Positions 29,532 to 36,780 of a stretch of DNA of 41,300 nt are shown piece after piece. The translations under genes and the position numbers were made by a program. The first letter of the stretch is position 1. Each line of letters opens with the position of its first letter. The notes below the pieces were generated by a model that did no database searches, was not told the DNA's origin, and saw only the letters and a list, made by a program, of their open reading frames with translations. This DNA comes from Candidatus Yanofskyibacteriota bacterium (GTDB taxonomy: Bacteria > Patescibacteriota > Minisyncoccia > 2-02-FULL-40-12 > GWA2-44-9): NCBI GenBank assembly GCA_023245235.1, contig JAHFKT010000006.1, positions 1 to 41,300 of the forward strand, written 5' to 3'.

Positions 29532-30687
29532 ACTTTTTGAAGAATTTGTGTTTGTAGGCAGTATACGAGCCGCGCGAAAGCGCGGCTCGTATCTCCTCAA
29601 GAAGATTATTGAAGAACCAGATGTTATGCAGAGTGGCCAGACGCTGGCCGGCTAATCGTTTTGTCGCCGAATCCTTAAACAGCGCGCGGATATACCCGCG
29701 CGCTGTCCGTTTCGAGCAGACCGGACAGCCGCACCCCTTCTCGATGACATGGTTATCATTCCCGTACTTTCCCTTCCTGATATCGATCGGTCCGGTCTTT
29801 GTCCACAATCGGCCGTGGCGTGCCTCCCGGGTCGGAATAACGCAGTCAAAGAGGTCGATGCCATTCTCTACGGCATGAAAGACATCTTCGACCCGGCCGA
29901 TACCGAGCAGGTGCCGCGGCTTCTCTTCGGGCAGGTGGGGGATGACCCAGCCGAGTGTTTTTACCATCTCATCTTTCCCGAATGAACCGCCGATGCCGAT
30001 ACCTTCGAACGCTAATGAGCCGATGAACCGGGCGCTTTGGATGCGCAGAGACCGGTAAGTACCGCCCTGAACAATACCGAACATGAGCTGGTCCGTTCGC
30101 TTACGGGCCGCTAGGCACGTCCGGGCCCACCGATGGGTTCTTGCCATCGCTTTTTTATTATAGGCGAGGTTGTCCAGTGGCGAGGTGCATTCATCAAAAG
30201 CGAATATCATATCCGCACCGATCTTCTCCTGGAGCCTGATGGACAGTTCCGGTCCCAAAAATCTTTTCCGGCCGTCCAGGGTAAAATAAACTCCTTTCTC
30301 AGTTATCCTGATATTTTTCCGTCTGATATTTCTTATCTTCCTTGCATTATCGCTCAGGATCTTTCCAACCTTATTCTCATGGCCGAATCCGAGCGAGAAC
30401 ACCTGAAAACCTCCGCTATCGGTCATGACCGGCATCTTTCGGCCGAGTTGTTCATGTACCCAGTTCTTATTTTTTGTCCGGTCTTTCAGGATGCGGTCCC
30501 ATAGGTGGTACGTGTTGGCAATGACGGCCTGAGTTTTTGTTTTTGAAATGTCAGCCGGTCCGATGCCCTTGATCCGGGCATGGGTCGCGACCATCACATA
30601 CGAGGGAGTGCGGATATCGCCATGGCGCGTGCTCAAGATGCCCAACCGGGCTTTTGTCTTCTTATCCCTTTTTATAATACTGAACAT
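29518..30687 (-). CDS. tgt: Queuine/archaeosine tRNA-ribosyltransferase family protein
   Basis: The ATG at 30687 (MFSIIKRDKK) is preferred to an upstream TTG. The 389-residue product has the Tgt motifs TDSGGFQVFSL, FAFDECTSP, GIVQGGTYRSLR, GIGGSFG, HLLGIGRVEDVF, LFDCVIPTREARHG (nucleophile Asp) and a Cys cluster CGCPVC for zinc. It exchanges guanine for queuine or a precursor in tRNA wobble positions. A TAAAAT box (30701-30696) predicts transcription two bases before the ATG. No queuosine synthesis gene is nearby, so the base may be scavenged. Confidence 0.94.
   Translation of the reverse strand: MFSIIKRDKKTKARLGILSTRHGDIRTPSYVMVATHARIKGIGPADISKTKTQAVIANTYHLWDRILKDRTKNKNWVHEQLGRKMPVMTDSGGFQVFSLGFGHENKVGKILSDNARKIRNIRRKNIRITEKGVYFTLDGRKRFLGPELSIRLQEKIGADMIFAFDECTSPLDNLAYNKKAMARTHRWARTCLAARKRTDQLMFGIVQGGTYRSLRIQSARFIGSLAFEGIGIGGSFGKDEMVKTLGWVIPHLPEEKPRHLLGIGRVEDVFHAVENGIDLFDCVIPTREARHGRLWTKTGPIDIRKGKYGNDNHVIEKGCGCPVCSKRTARGYIRALFKDSATKRLAGQRLATLHNIWFFNNLLEEIRAALSRGSYTAYKHKFFKKFKRR
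29563..29592. repeat. 13-bp perfect inverted repeat inside tgt
   Basis: ATACGAGCCGCGC (29563-29575) pairs with GCGCGGCTCGTAT (29580-29592), GAAA tetraloop in plus reading. It starts 32 bases after the stop of the plus-strand DUF5652 gene and lies within the last codons of the convergent tgt gene. It has no T run. It may be a 3'-end protecting hairpin for the nfo operon. Confidence 0.7.
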
Positions 30688-30709
30688 CGCAGGCAATTTT
30701 ACCCGATTT

Positions 30710-30743
30710 ACTGAAGAAATAAAAGCGACCGCTATTTGCGGTC
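30710..30743 (-). terminator. Minus-strand terminator overlapping a stop codon
   Basis: GACCGC (30727-30732) pairs with GCGGTC (30738-30743), TATTT loop; minus reading continues GCTTTTATTTC. The stop codon (30732-30734) is in loop and stem. Confidence 0.85.
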
Positions 30744-31427
30744 GGTGCGTTCGAATCGGGAATAGTTCACCATATGTTTCTCGTAGGGCGAATTATGCCC
30801 GGCAATACTGTACTGGTCTTCCACGATGATCGAGATCGGCACGAAGAATCCGAGCCGGTCATCCTGGATGACATCGAGCTTGAACGTGTTGACATGTCCG
30901 AAGGCCCAAACCCCGAAATCGGTGGTTGCGGCGGCATTGAGCTCCCGGACACGGAAGTTCTCGACGTCGACATAAATGGTCCCGGCCAGATGGCTCGCGA
31001 TGATGGTCGGAACGCCCGTCCAGGCTGTTCGCGGATTCTTGGGGGCGAATGGCATCACGTAGCATTCATGGCCGTTGATGGTGGCCCTGCCGGCAACGCT
31101 GCTGAAGCTGAATTGTGTGAAAATGTCCGCGTTAATGTCGTAGGACCGGCCGGACGGTTTGGTCGGCGGGTCGACGGCTACGCCGTTGTGCTCTACGAGC
31201 AATTCGGCGCCGTTTTCGATGCGGATGATCTCGGTTCTGGTATTCAGGACCGTGTCGTTTTGTTCGTAGTTGCGGTCTTCTTCGACCTTTGTCCGATAAT
31301 AGACAAGGCCCTTCCTCTTGGCCTGCTCATCGGCCTTGAACTGCCGGATCATGTTCTGAACGATCACATCCGTACTTGGAGGGGGCAGGGGCCCAAGAAG
31401 CATCACCATCAACAGGATGAACTTCAT
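30732..31427 (-). CDS. Uncharacterised exported protein, 231 aa
   Basis: ATG at 31427 is preferred to a TTG two codons upstream. The product has an N-terminal signal-like segment (MKFILLMVMLLGPLPPP) and a beta-rich soluble domain. Features include EIIRIENGAELLVEHNGVAV, HECYVMPFAPKN, and GTIYVDVENFRVRELNAAAT, which together recall outer-membrane-lipoprotein-sorting-like (LolA/DUF) single-domain proteins. The likeness is loose and function is not called. It ends at a hairpin containing its own stop. Confidence 0.7.
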   Translation of the reverse strand: MKFILLMVMLLGPLPPPSTDVIVQNMIRQFKADEQAKRKGLVYYRTKVEEDRNYEQNDTVLNTRTEIIRIENGAELLVEHNGVAVDPPTKPSGRSYDINADIFTQFSFSSVAGRATINGHECYVMPFAPKNPRTAWTGVPTIIASHLAGTIYVDVENFRVRELNAAATTDFGVWAFGHVNTFKLDVIQDDRLGFFVPISIIVEDQYSIAGHNSPYEKHMVNYSRFERTDRK

Positions 31428-31506
31428 TGTCAAAGTCCGTTATGCCATATTCTACCCTAAAACCGCCCTCGAGGCAATTATTCACTGGTCGCCGGTTTGA
31501 CCGATG

Positions 31507-31515
31507 TGCTATACT
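31507..31515 (+). promoter_or_regulatory. Extended -10, leaderless start
   Basis: TGC-TATACT, hexamer 31510-31515. Predicted start of transcription is 31522, the A of the ATG of the glutaredoxin gene. Confidence 0.6.
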
Positions 31516-31521
31516 CGGAAC

Positions 31522-31761
31522 ATGAGCAATGTAACCATCTACACCACCAACACCTGTCATTGGTGCCATATGGCCAAGGAGTATTTCAAATCCAAGGCCA
31601 TCGAATACACCGAGATCAATGTTACCGGTGACATGGCCAAGCAGAAGGAACTCGTCCAAAAATCCGGCCAGTTCGGAGTGCCGGTCATATTTATCGACGG
31701 CAAGATGATCCTCGGCTTCGACCGCGATAAGATCAATCAATACTTGAATATCAAAAGTTAA
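31522..31761 (+). CDS. Glutaredoxin (NrdH/YruB-like)
   Basis: A 79-residue thioredoxin-fold protein with active site CHWC in YTTNTCHWCHMAKEYF, the cis-Pro FGVPVIFI and GKMILGFD near the C terminus. It matches the small glutaredoxin family that uses thioredoxin reductase or glutathione to reduce targets. The start at 31522 is supported by the -10 exactly seven bases upstream. Superoxide dismutase follows after ten bases, so the two likely form an oxidative-stress unit. Confidence 0.94.
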   Translation: MSNVTIYTTNTCHWCHMAKEYFKSKAIEYTEINVTGDMAKQKELVQKSGQFGVPVIFIDGKMILGFDRDKINQYLNIKS

Positions 31762-31771
31762 CCAGAGTATC

Positions 31772-32386
31772 ATGCCAAAAAAAGAACAAAAACCATTACC
31801 ATACGACACCGGTTCATTGAAGGGCATCTCGCAGAAGACCGTGGAGATCCACCACGGAAAGCTCTATGCCGGGTATGTCAATAAATCCAACGAGATCAAA
31901 GAAAAGCTTAAGCCGATCGTCGAGAGCGGTAAGGCGGAGGGAAATCAGATCTATAGCGAGCTGCGCGGTTTGAAGCTCGGTGAGAGTTTTGCCAATAACG
32001 GCGTCTATCTGCATGAGAACTATTTTGCCATCCTGGGCGGCGACGGCATACCCAAGGGTGAAGTGGCCGATGCGGTGGCAAAAAAGTACGGATCGGTCGA
32101 CGGGTTTAAGGTGTACTTCTCGGCCTGCGGCATGGCTGCGCGCGGCTGGGCTATTCTGGCCTGGGATATGCACGAGCAGGACCTGCGGATATTCACCTGT
32201 GATGCTCAGAATCACGGCGGCATCTGGGGCGCCGTTCCCATCATCGCCATGGATGTCTACGAACATTCCTATTTTATCGATACCGGTTCCGACCGGGCCG
32301 CGTACATCAAGGCATTCTACGATAATCTCAACTGGGACAAGATCAATGAACTCTACGCCCGGGCCAGGCAATATAAACTGGACTAA
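31772..32386 (+). CDS. Superoxide dismutase, Fe/Mn type
   Basis: A 204-residue enzyme that converts superoxide to oxygen and peroxide. Metal ligands are at the expected places: H27 in EIHHGKLYAGYV, H81 in LHENYF, D161 and H165 in MDVYEHSYF. Length is normal. Whether iron or manganese is used is not clear. It is the second gene of a unit with the glutaredoxin and ends in a strong terminator. Confidence 0.96.
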   Translation: MPKKEQKPLPYDTGSLKGISQKTVEIHHGKLYAGYVNKSNEIKEKLKPIVESGKAEGNQIYSELRGLKLGESFANNGVYLHENYFAILGGDGIPKGEVADAVAKKYGSVDGFKVYFSACGMAARGWAILAWDMHEQDLRIFTCDAQNHGGIWGAVPIIAMDVYEHSYFIDTGSDRAAYIKAFYDNLNWDKINELYARARQYKLD

Positions 32387-32390
32387 AAAC

Positions 32391-32425
32391 AACCAAAAGC
32401 CGGCCGAACAGGCCGGCTTTTGGTT
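32391..32425 (+). terminator. Strong 15-bp terminator
   Basis: Perfect stem 32391-32405 with 32411-32425, GAACA loop. It is immediately followed by the -35 of the next promoter (32426). Confidence 0.92.
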
Positions 32426-32455
32426 TTGACAAACAGCTTAAAAATATGGTATAAT
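32426..32455 (+). promoter_or_regulatory. Promoter with consensus elements
   Basis: TTGACA (32426-32431), 18-bp spacer, TGG-TATAAT (32450-32455). Predicted start about 32462. Confidence 0.85.
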
Positions 32456-32493
32456 ATGAACGTTAGAACTCTTCTTTTACAAGGAGGCATGCC

Positions 32494-33108
32494 GTGGATC
32501 AGGTCAGGCTCGCTCTCGGAATCGTAGCGGCCGTCCTGCACGGCCTCGGCTACTATCTCTACAGCCGGCACACGAAGCTGGGGCAGTCCACTCCCAACAT
32601 CGCATCGTGGAGCATCTGGGCTTTTCTTGCCACGATCAACGCGCTCACTTATCGGGTGATGAGCGGGGATCCGGCGGCGACGCTTCAGTTCTTCATGGGT
32701 TCCATCGGATGCATGCTCACATTCCTTTTCGCCTTGGCCATGGGCAAGTTCTCTTGGCATAAGCGCTGGGAACATTGGGCAATGTTCATCCTCGGGATCG
32801 TTGCGACAGTGGTCTACTACCGGTTCCGTAATGCGACCAGCGCCAACATGATCGTCTTGGTGGCGTTCGTCATCTCATTTATACCGACGCTGGAAGGCGT
32901 CATCCGCGATCCGTTCGTGGAAGTGCCGCGGTCAAGGGTGATCTGGACGGTCGCGTACATGATCACGACAATGAACGTGACGCTCAATCCCGATTGGCGT
33001 CTCGTGTCGCTCCTGATGCCCGTGGTAATGGTCGTCGCTCACGGCGCTGTCGCCGTTCTTTCGACCGACACGCGGAAGGCGCGATTCATACAACCCATAA
33101 CGCGCTGA
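32494..33108 (+). CDS. Multipass membrane protein, 204 aa
   Basis: The GTG at 32494 is chosen because AAGGAGG (32481-32487) ends six bases upstream; no in-frame ATG is as well placed. The protein has six or seven membrane segments in a regular pattern (about 5-22, 37-53, 64-84, 92-112, 118-135, 146-164 and 172-188). The QSTPNIASWSIWAFLATINA stretch recalls PQ-loop/SWEET-like hypothetical proteins. The Shine-Dalgarno is much stronger than in most genes here. A small second gene follows after 17 bases. Confidence 0.8.
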   Translation: MDQVRLALGIVAAVLHGLGYYLYSRHTKLGQSTPNIASWSIWAFLATINALTYRVMSGDPAATLQFFMGSIGCMLTFLFALAMGKFSWHKRWEHWAMFILGIVATVVYYRFRNATSANMIVLVAFVISFIPTLEGVIRDPFVEVPRSRVIWTVAYMITTMNVTLNPDWRLVSLLMPVVMVVAHGAVAVLSTDTRKARFIQPITR

Positions 33109-33125
33109 TGCGCGGGAGTACAATT

Positions 33126-33452
33126 ATGAACTTCACAGACCCGGACAAGGACCGGAAACGGACCCTGCGGGACGTGGCTAACTCGATCACGGCCGCCGCG
33201 GTCATCGCGGGGGCCGGCGTGACCGTGATGATCGAATCCGACATTCAGCACCCGCTGTTCGCATTGGGAGTGGTCCTGGCCGCGGCGGCTCTGCTCTTCC
33301 TGATCCTGGAGGTGCGGGCCGTGCTGGCGCCGATCACGGTGCCGATGGAGGTCCTCAGCAACTTGAGACCCGAGCCGGAACCAGGGCTTCAGCCGGCACT
33401 GCCGCAGCGGCCCAAGCGCGCAGCACTCAAAGTAGTGGTCAGTAACCGGTAG
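33126..33452 (+). CDS. Small membrane protein
   Basis: ATG at 33126, with GGGAG upstream. The 108-residue product has two membrane segments (about 20-38 and 46-67) and a Pro-rich basic tail. No family is recognised. It follows the 204-aa membrane protein and shares its promoter; a strong terminator lies at 33529. Confidence 0.75.
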   Translation: MNFTDPDKDRKRTLRDVANSITAAAVIAGAGVTVMIESDIQHPLFALGVVLAAAALLFLILEVRAVLAPITVPMEVLSNLRPEPEPGLQPALPQRPKRAALKVVVSNR

Positions 33453-33528
33453 TCGAGTCGATTAACCCCGACACAAAAAGGCCTCGCACAGAGATTCTTA
33501 GCGGCTAAAGCACGCTAGAAACTTCTCC

Positions 33529-33565
33529 GACCCGCGAGCACCTCTTGTGCGGGGTCTTTTTTTTT
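33529..33565 (+). terminator. Intrinsic terminator
   Basis: GACCC (33529-33533) pairs with GGGTC and inner GCAC with GTGC, followed by nine Ts. The region 33453-33528 upstream of it holds nothing I recognise. Confidence 0.85.
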
Positions 33566-33575
33566 CAGAACGAGG

Positions 33576-34973
33576 TTATTGCCAGGACGTAAGCCACATG
33601 CGGTTCGTGAAAGAGCCGGCCTCAAGGGGCAGGCCGTACGAAAGCGGTGCGAAGTAGATGAACAATACTATGGCCGCAGCGATAACCGTTATGAGTATTT
33701 TACGGCGGTTCTTGGTCCGGTCGACAAGATAGGTGAATATGATGACGGCGAATATCAGCGCCGCCAGGTAGTGATAGAGGAACATGATCCTCTTGATCCC
33801 GATATAGGGCAACAGATTAAGGAAGTAGCCCGTCAATAATATACAGGTAGTCTTAGCGGCCGTGGGCAGGGATGAGCGGAGATTTCTTACTTTTTGCCAC
33901 AGACTCTTCACTGCGAACAAGAGGGCGTATGCGATAGCTATGGTCGAGCCCCACCAGATGACCGGGTTGCCCAGGAGGTATATTTTTTGTTCGGTCGGAC
34001 TTGAGTCGGAAGTGCTGAGCCAGTAATAGACCGGCCGGATCATGAATGGCCACGTGTACCACCGCGAGCTGTAAGAATGGGTTGCGGTCAGGGTCTGGTT
34101 GACCTGATACATCCGGACATTCAGCTCATAGAATTTTTCAAAGACATTAGGTGTTTCTATGTCCTGCCGCCCTTGGTATTGGTTTCCCTGCAAAGTTTTC
34201 TGATATCCTGGGCTCATAAACGCATCTCCGGTGCCTGATTTATACAGCAGGGACGAATAGGCGGTTATGATGCAAAAGTATATAGCCAGCGGGATGGCGA
34301 CCAGCGCCGTAAAAGTAAACAGGAATTTTCGCCAGTTGATGGAGAAAAGCCCCCCATTTTTTACTTGACCCAGCAGGCCCAGGCCCTCAAGTACAACAGG
34401 AAGCCCGACATAGGAAAGTCCGACCCACTTTACCGAGAAGGCAAGGCCGGCAAATGTACCGGTCAGCAATAAGTTGAGTTTGCCTCCCCGGTTCCGGTAA
34501 CGAAAATAGAATAGTAACGAAGTGAAGCCGTATAAGAGCAAAAAGGCATCCATGAGCAGAAAGCGTGACTGGACAAGGAGCGCATTGTCAAAGACGATCA
34601 TAAGACTGCCGGCAAGCGAAGCCAGTAAGCTGATGCCGAGCTCCTGCATTATCAGAAATATGACTACCGGTAACAGGGCCCCCGCCAGGCTGGGCAGGAA
34701 CCTCAGGATCATATATTGCTTGTCCGGAAATTTTTCTCCGATATTGAGAAAGCCTGACGAAGGTTTATAATTAAAAATCTTAGCGAATCCGGCCACCGTC
34801 ATTCTTCCAAGCGGCGGATGGCCGTCGAAATGAAATGTTCCGTTGATGTAGTCATTGACGTGTCTTCCATACCATACTTCGTCAAAAACGACCTGGTTGG
34901 GGAGGCCGAAATAAAGAAAATGAACCAAGAGGCTCAAGGTCAAGATTATGACAATAGAGCGTTTTTTATTCAC
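33576..34973 (-). CDS. Protein O-mannosyltransferase-type GT39 glycosyltransferase
   Basis: GTG start at 34973, 465 residues. It has about ten membrane segments, the first extracellular loop with the DE motif (VVFDEVWYGRHVNDYINGT) and the PMT C-terminal 4TM region with SRWYTWPFMIRPVYYW. This matches dolichyl-phosphate-mannose protein mannosyltransferases, which move mannose from a polyprenyl carrier onto exported proteins. A TGA-TATATT extended -10 (34988-34983) predicts a three-base leader. It is divergent from the GT-C-like gene and near the GT2 synthase. Confidence 0.92.
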   Translation of the reverse strand: MNKKRSIVIILTLSLLVHFLYFGLPNQVVFDEVWYGRHVNDYINGTFHFDGHPPLGRMTVAGFAKIFNYKPSSGFLNIGEKFPDKQYMILRFLPSLAGALLPVVIFLIMQELGISLLASLAGSLMIVFDNALLVQSRFLLMDAFLLLYGFTSLLFYFRYRNRGGKLNLLLTGTFAGLAFSVKWVGLSYVGLPVVLEGLGLLGQVKNGGLFSINWRKFLFTFTALVAIPLAIYFCIITAYSSLLYKSGTGDAFMSPGYQKTLQGNQYQGRQDIETPNVFEKFYELNVRMYQVNQTLTATHSYSSRWYTWPFMIRPVYYWLSTSDSSPTEQKIYLLGNPVIWWGSTIAIAYALLFAVKSLWQKVRNLRSSLPTAAKTTCILLTGYFLNLLPYIGIKRIMFLYHYLAALIFAVIIFTYLVDRTKNRRKILITVIAAAIVLFIYFAPLSYGLPLEAGSFTNRMWLTSWQ

Positions 34974-35025
34974 AATAAGTGTAATATATCAATAAAAGCC
35001 GGATAACCGCAGCCAGACCTCTCTC
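34974..35025. promoter_or_regulatory. Divergent promoter region
   Basis: Fifty-two bases between divergent glycosyltransferase genes. An extended -10 on the minus strand, TGA-TATATT (34988-34983), predicts start at 34976. No clear plus-strand promoter is seen. Confidence 0.5.
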
Positions 35026-36711
35026 ATGTTGAAATTACTTTGGCGGTCGGTCGAAAATCATTTCAGATACATTCTCTTTCTCATTGTAACGCTGGGTTCT
35101 TATTTTTCAATAGTCTTCTGGAGGATGCTGGATATGAAAGCGGATGGTCTGTACGCGGGTCACGGGAATATTTGGAGCGACTGGGCATTACACATCTCCA
35201 TCGCCAATATTTTTGCTTTCAAGAGCATCCGCTATTGGTTTTCGTATCACCCTTTGTATGCCGGGGGTAAGTTTACGTACCCGTTCTTAGCGGATCTGGT
35301 ATCGGGCATGTTAATGCGGGCAGGCATATCTCTGGAGCAGTCGTTCGCCCTACCCTCAATAATCCTTACCCTGAGCTTACTGACCGGGCTTTACTTTCTA
35401 TTTTATCTTCTCACGAGTTCAAGGAAGGCCGCGCTTACGGCTGTTTTCATTTTCTTTCTTTCGGCCGGGCTCGGATTTATTTCTTTCCTGAACGACCTTA
35501 TCCTTCATCCGTCGCTGTCTTCTCTTCTCTATCCATTGAGAGATTACGGACGTTTTGAGAACTATCAATGGGGTGCCAGCAATATGGCGGTCGGACTTTT
35601 GGTTCCCCAGCGCGCCTTCCTTGCCGGGGTAACTATGGGAGCCTGGTCTATCGTCGGCGTTCTCTATGTCATTCTTAAAGACAAAGATTTGGCCCCGGGT
35701 ATTAAAACCAAGATATTGATAATGTCCGGCGTTTTGGCCGGGATATTGCCCGTAACTCACCCCCACAGCTTCATGGCCCTGATAGCCATAACCGGTTCGC
35801 TGTGTTTGTTTAATCTGAAAAAATGGAGGACTCTCTGGCCCTATGTGCTGGTCGCAGGGACTATCTCTTCAGTGCTGTACCTGACCTTCATATACGGCGG
35901 CATAGAGAGCGCATCTTTCGTCCAGTGGCATCCCGGCTACACGGCGAACGGTGACCTTTTTGATTGGTTGAGGATGTGGATCCTGATCTGGGGCATCATG
36001 CTGCCGCTGGCCCTTGGGAGCCTGTATTATTTCCGGAAGAATATCGACCGGTCCCGATGGGCGGTATACTTCGGGGCGTTCATGCTTTTTGCCGTGGGCA
36101 ATCTGTTCTACCTGCAGCCCATAGCGTGGGATAACTCAAAAATTTTCTGGTGGGTTTATCTCATACTATCCGCACCTGCATCCCTGGCCCTGGTGCATAT
36201 CTGGTCCAAGAGGGGACTGTTGTTCAGATCCGCCGCCGTCTTATTGTTTATTACCCTTATTTTTATGGGCGTAATAGAGCTCTCCAGGCTCATCCAGGTG
36301 GATCAGCATGATTACCTGATGACCGGTACCGAGGATATAAAATTGGGGCTGGAGATAAGGGAGAAAACCGGACCGCTGGATATTTTCCTGACGGCTCCGG
36401 CGCACAATCATTTCGTGATGATGTGGGGATTGCGCCCGATCTTAATGGGCTACACGGCCTGGCTTTGGAACTACGGCTTCGATTATCATTCCAGAGAAAT
36501 GGATATGAGAAAAATGTTCCTCGGCCTGAGCGGTACGGAAGACCTGCTTCAAAAATACCGGATCAGCTATGTGGCGATAGGGCCGGCCGAGATCCATGAT
36601 CTTGATGCCAACGAAAATTATTTCAGGGGTAATTTCCCCGTGGCCTTCCGGGACAGCAGCTACCGGATATACGATACGAGGTCGGTCTGGCAAAATGAGG
36701 GCGCCAGGTAA
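35026..36711 (+). CDS. Large GT-C-like membrane protein
   Basis: A 561-residue protein with about 11 membrane segments and an extracytoplasmic C-terminal part. The first loop GHGNIWSDWALHISIANIF and the hydrophobic pattern recall GT-C glycosyltransferases or the related uncharacterised membrane proteins in CPR genomes, but I cannot name a family. The C-terminal region (about 430-561) has a soluble domain resembling those with a conserved TxxDILxT motif. It lies between the PMT and GT2 genes, which supports a role in surface glycosylation. Confidence 0.7.
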   Translation: MLKLLWRSVENHFRYILFLIVTLGSYFSIVFWRMLDMKADGLYAGHGNIWSDWALHISIANIFAFKSIRYWFSYHPLYAGGKFTYPFLADLVSGMLMRAGISLEQSFALPSIILTLSLLTGLYFLFYLLTSSRKAALTAVFIFFLSAGLGFISFLNDLILHPSLSSLLYPLRDYGRFENYQWGASNMAVGLLVPQRAFLAGVTMGAWSIVGVLYVILKDKDLAPGIKTKILIMSGVLAGILPVTHPHSFMALIAITGSLCLFNLKKWRTLWPYVLVAGTISSVLYLTFIYGGIESASFVQWHPGYTANGDLFDWLRMWILIWGIMLPLALGSLYYFRKNIDRSRWAVYFGAFMLFAVGNLFYLQPIAWDNSKIFWWVYLILSAPASLALVHIWSKRGLLFRSAAVLLFITLIFMGVIELSRLIQVDQHDYLMTGTEDIKLGLEIREKTGPLDIFLTAPAHNHFVMMWGLRPILMGYTAWLWNYGFDYHSREMDMRKMFLGLSGTEDLLQKYRISYVAIGPAEIHDLDANENYFRGNFPVAFRDSSYRIYDTRSVWQNEGAR

Positions 36712-36744
36712 AGCTTCAACGCAGATTCTCTTGTCTCGGAGTGG

Positions 36745-36780
36745 GTTCCCTCGCCCGCGTAGCGTGGCGATTAAGGGAAC
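36745..36780. repeat. Hairpin between convergent genes, overlapping a stop codon
   Basis: GTTCCCT (36745-36751) pairs with AGGGAAC (36774-36780), with an inner CGCC (36752-36755) / GGCG (36766-36769). No T run on either side. The minus gene's TAA (36771-36773) is in the stem's inner gap. Confidence 0.6.

Noticed and set aside
30745-30765. tRNA T-loop-like TTCGAATC
   Set aside because: It lies in the coding end of the exported-protein gene on the minus strand, and no acceptor stem or anticodon arm surrounds it. No tRNA was found in the window.
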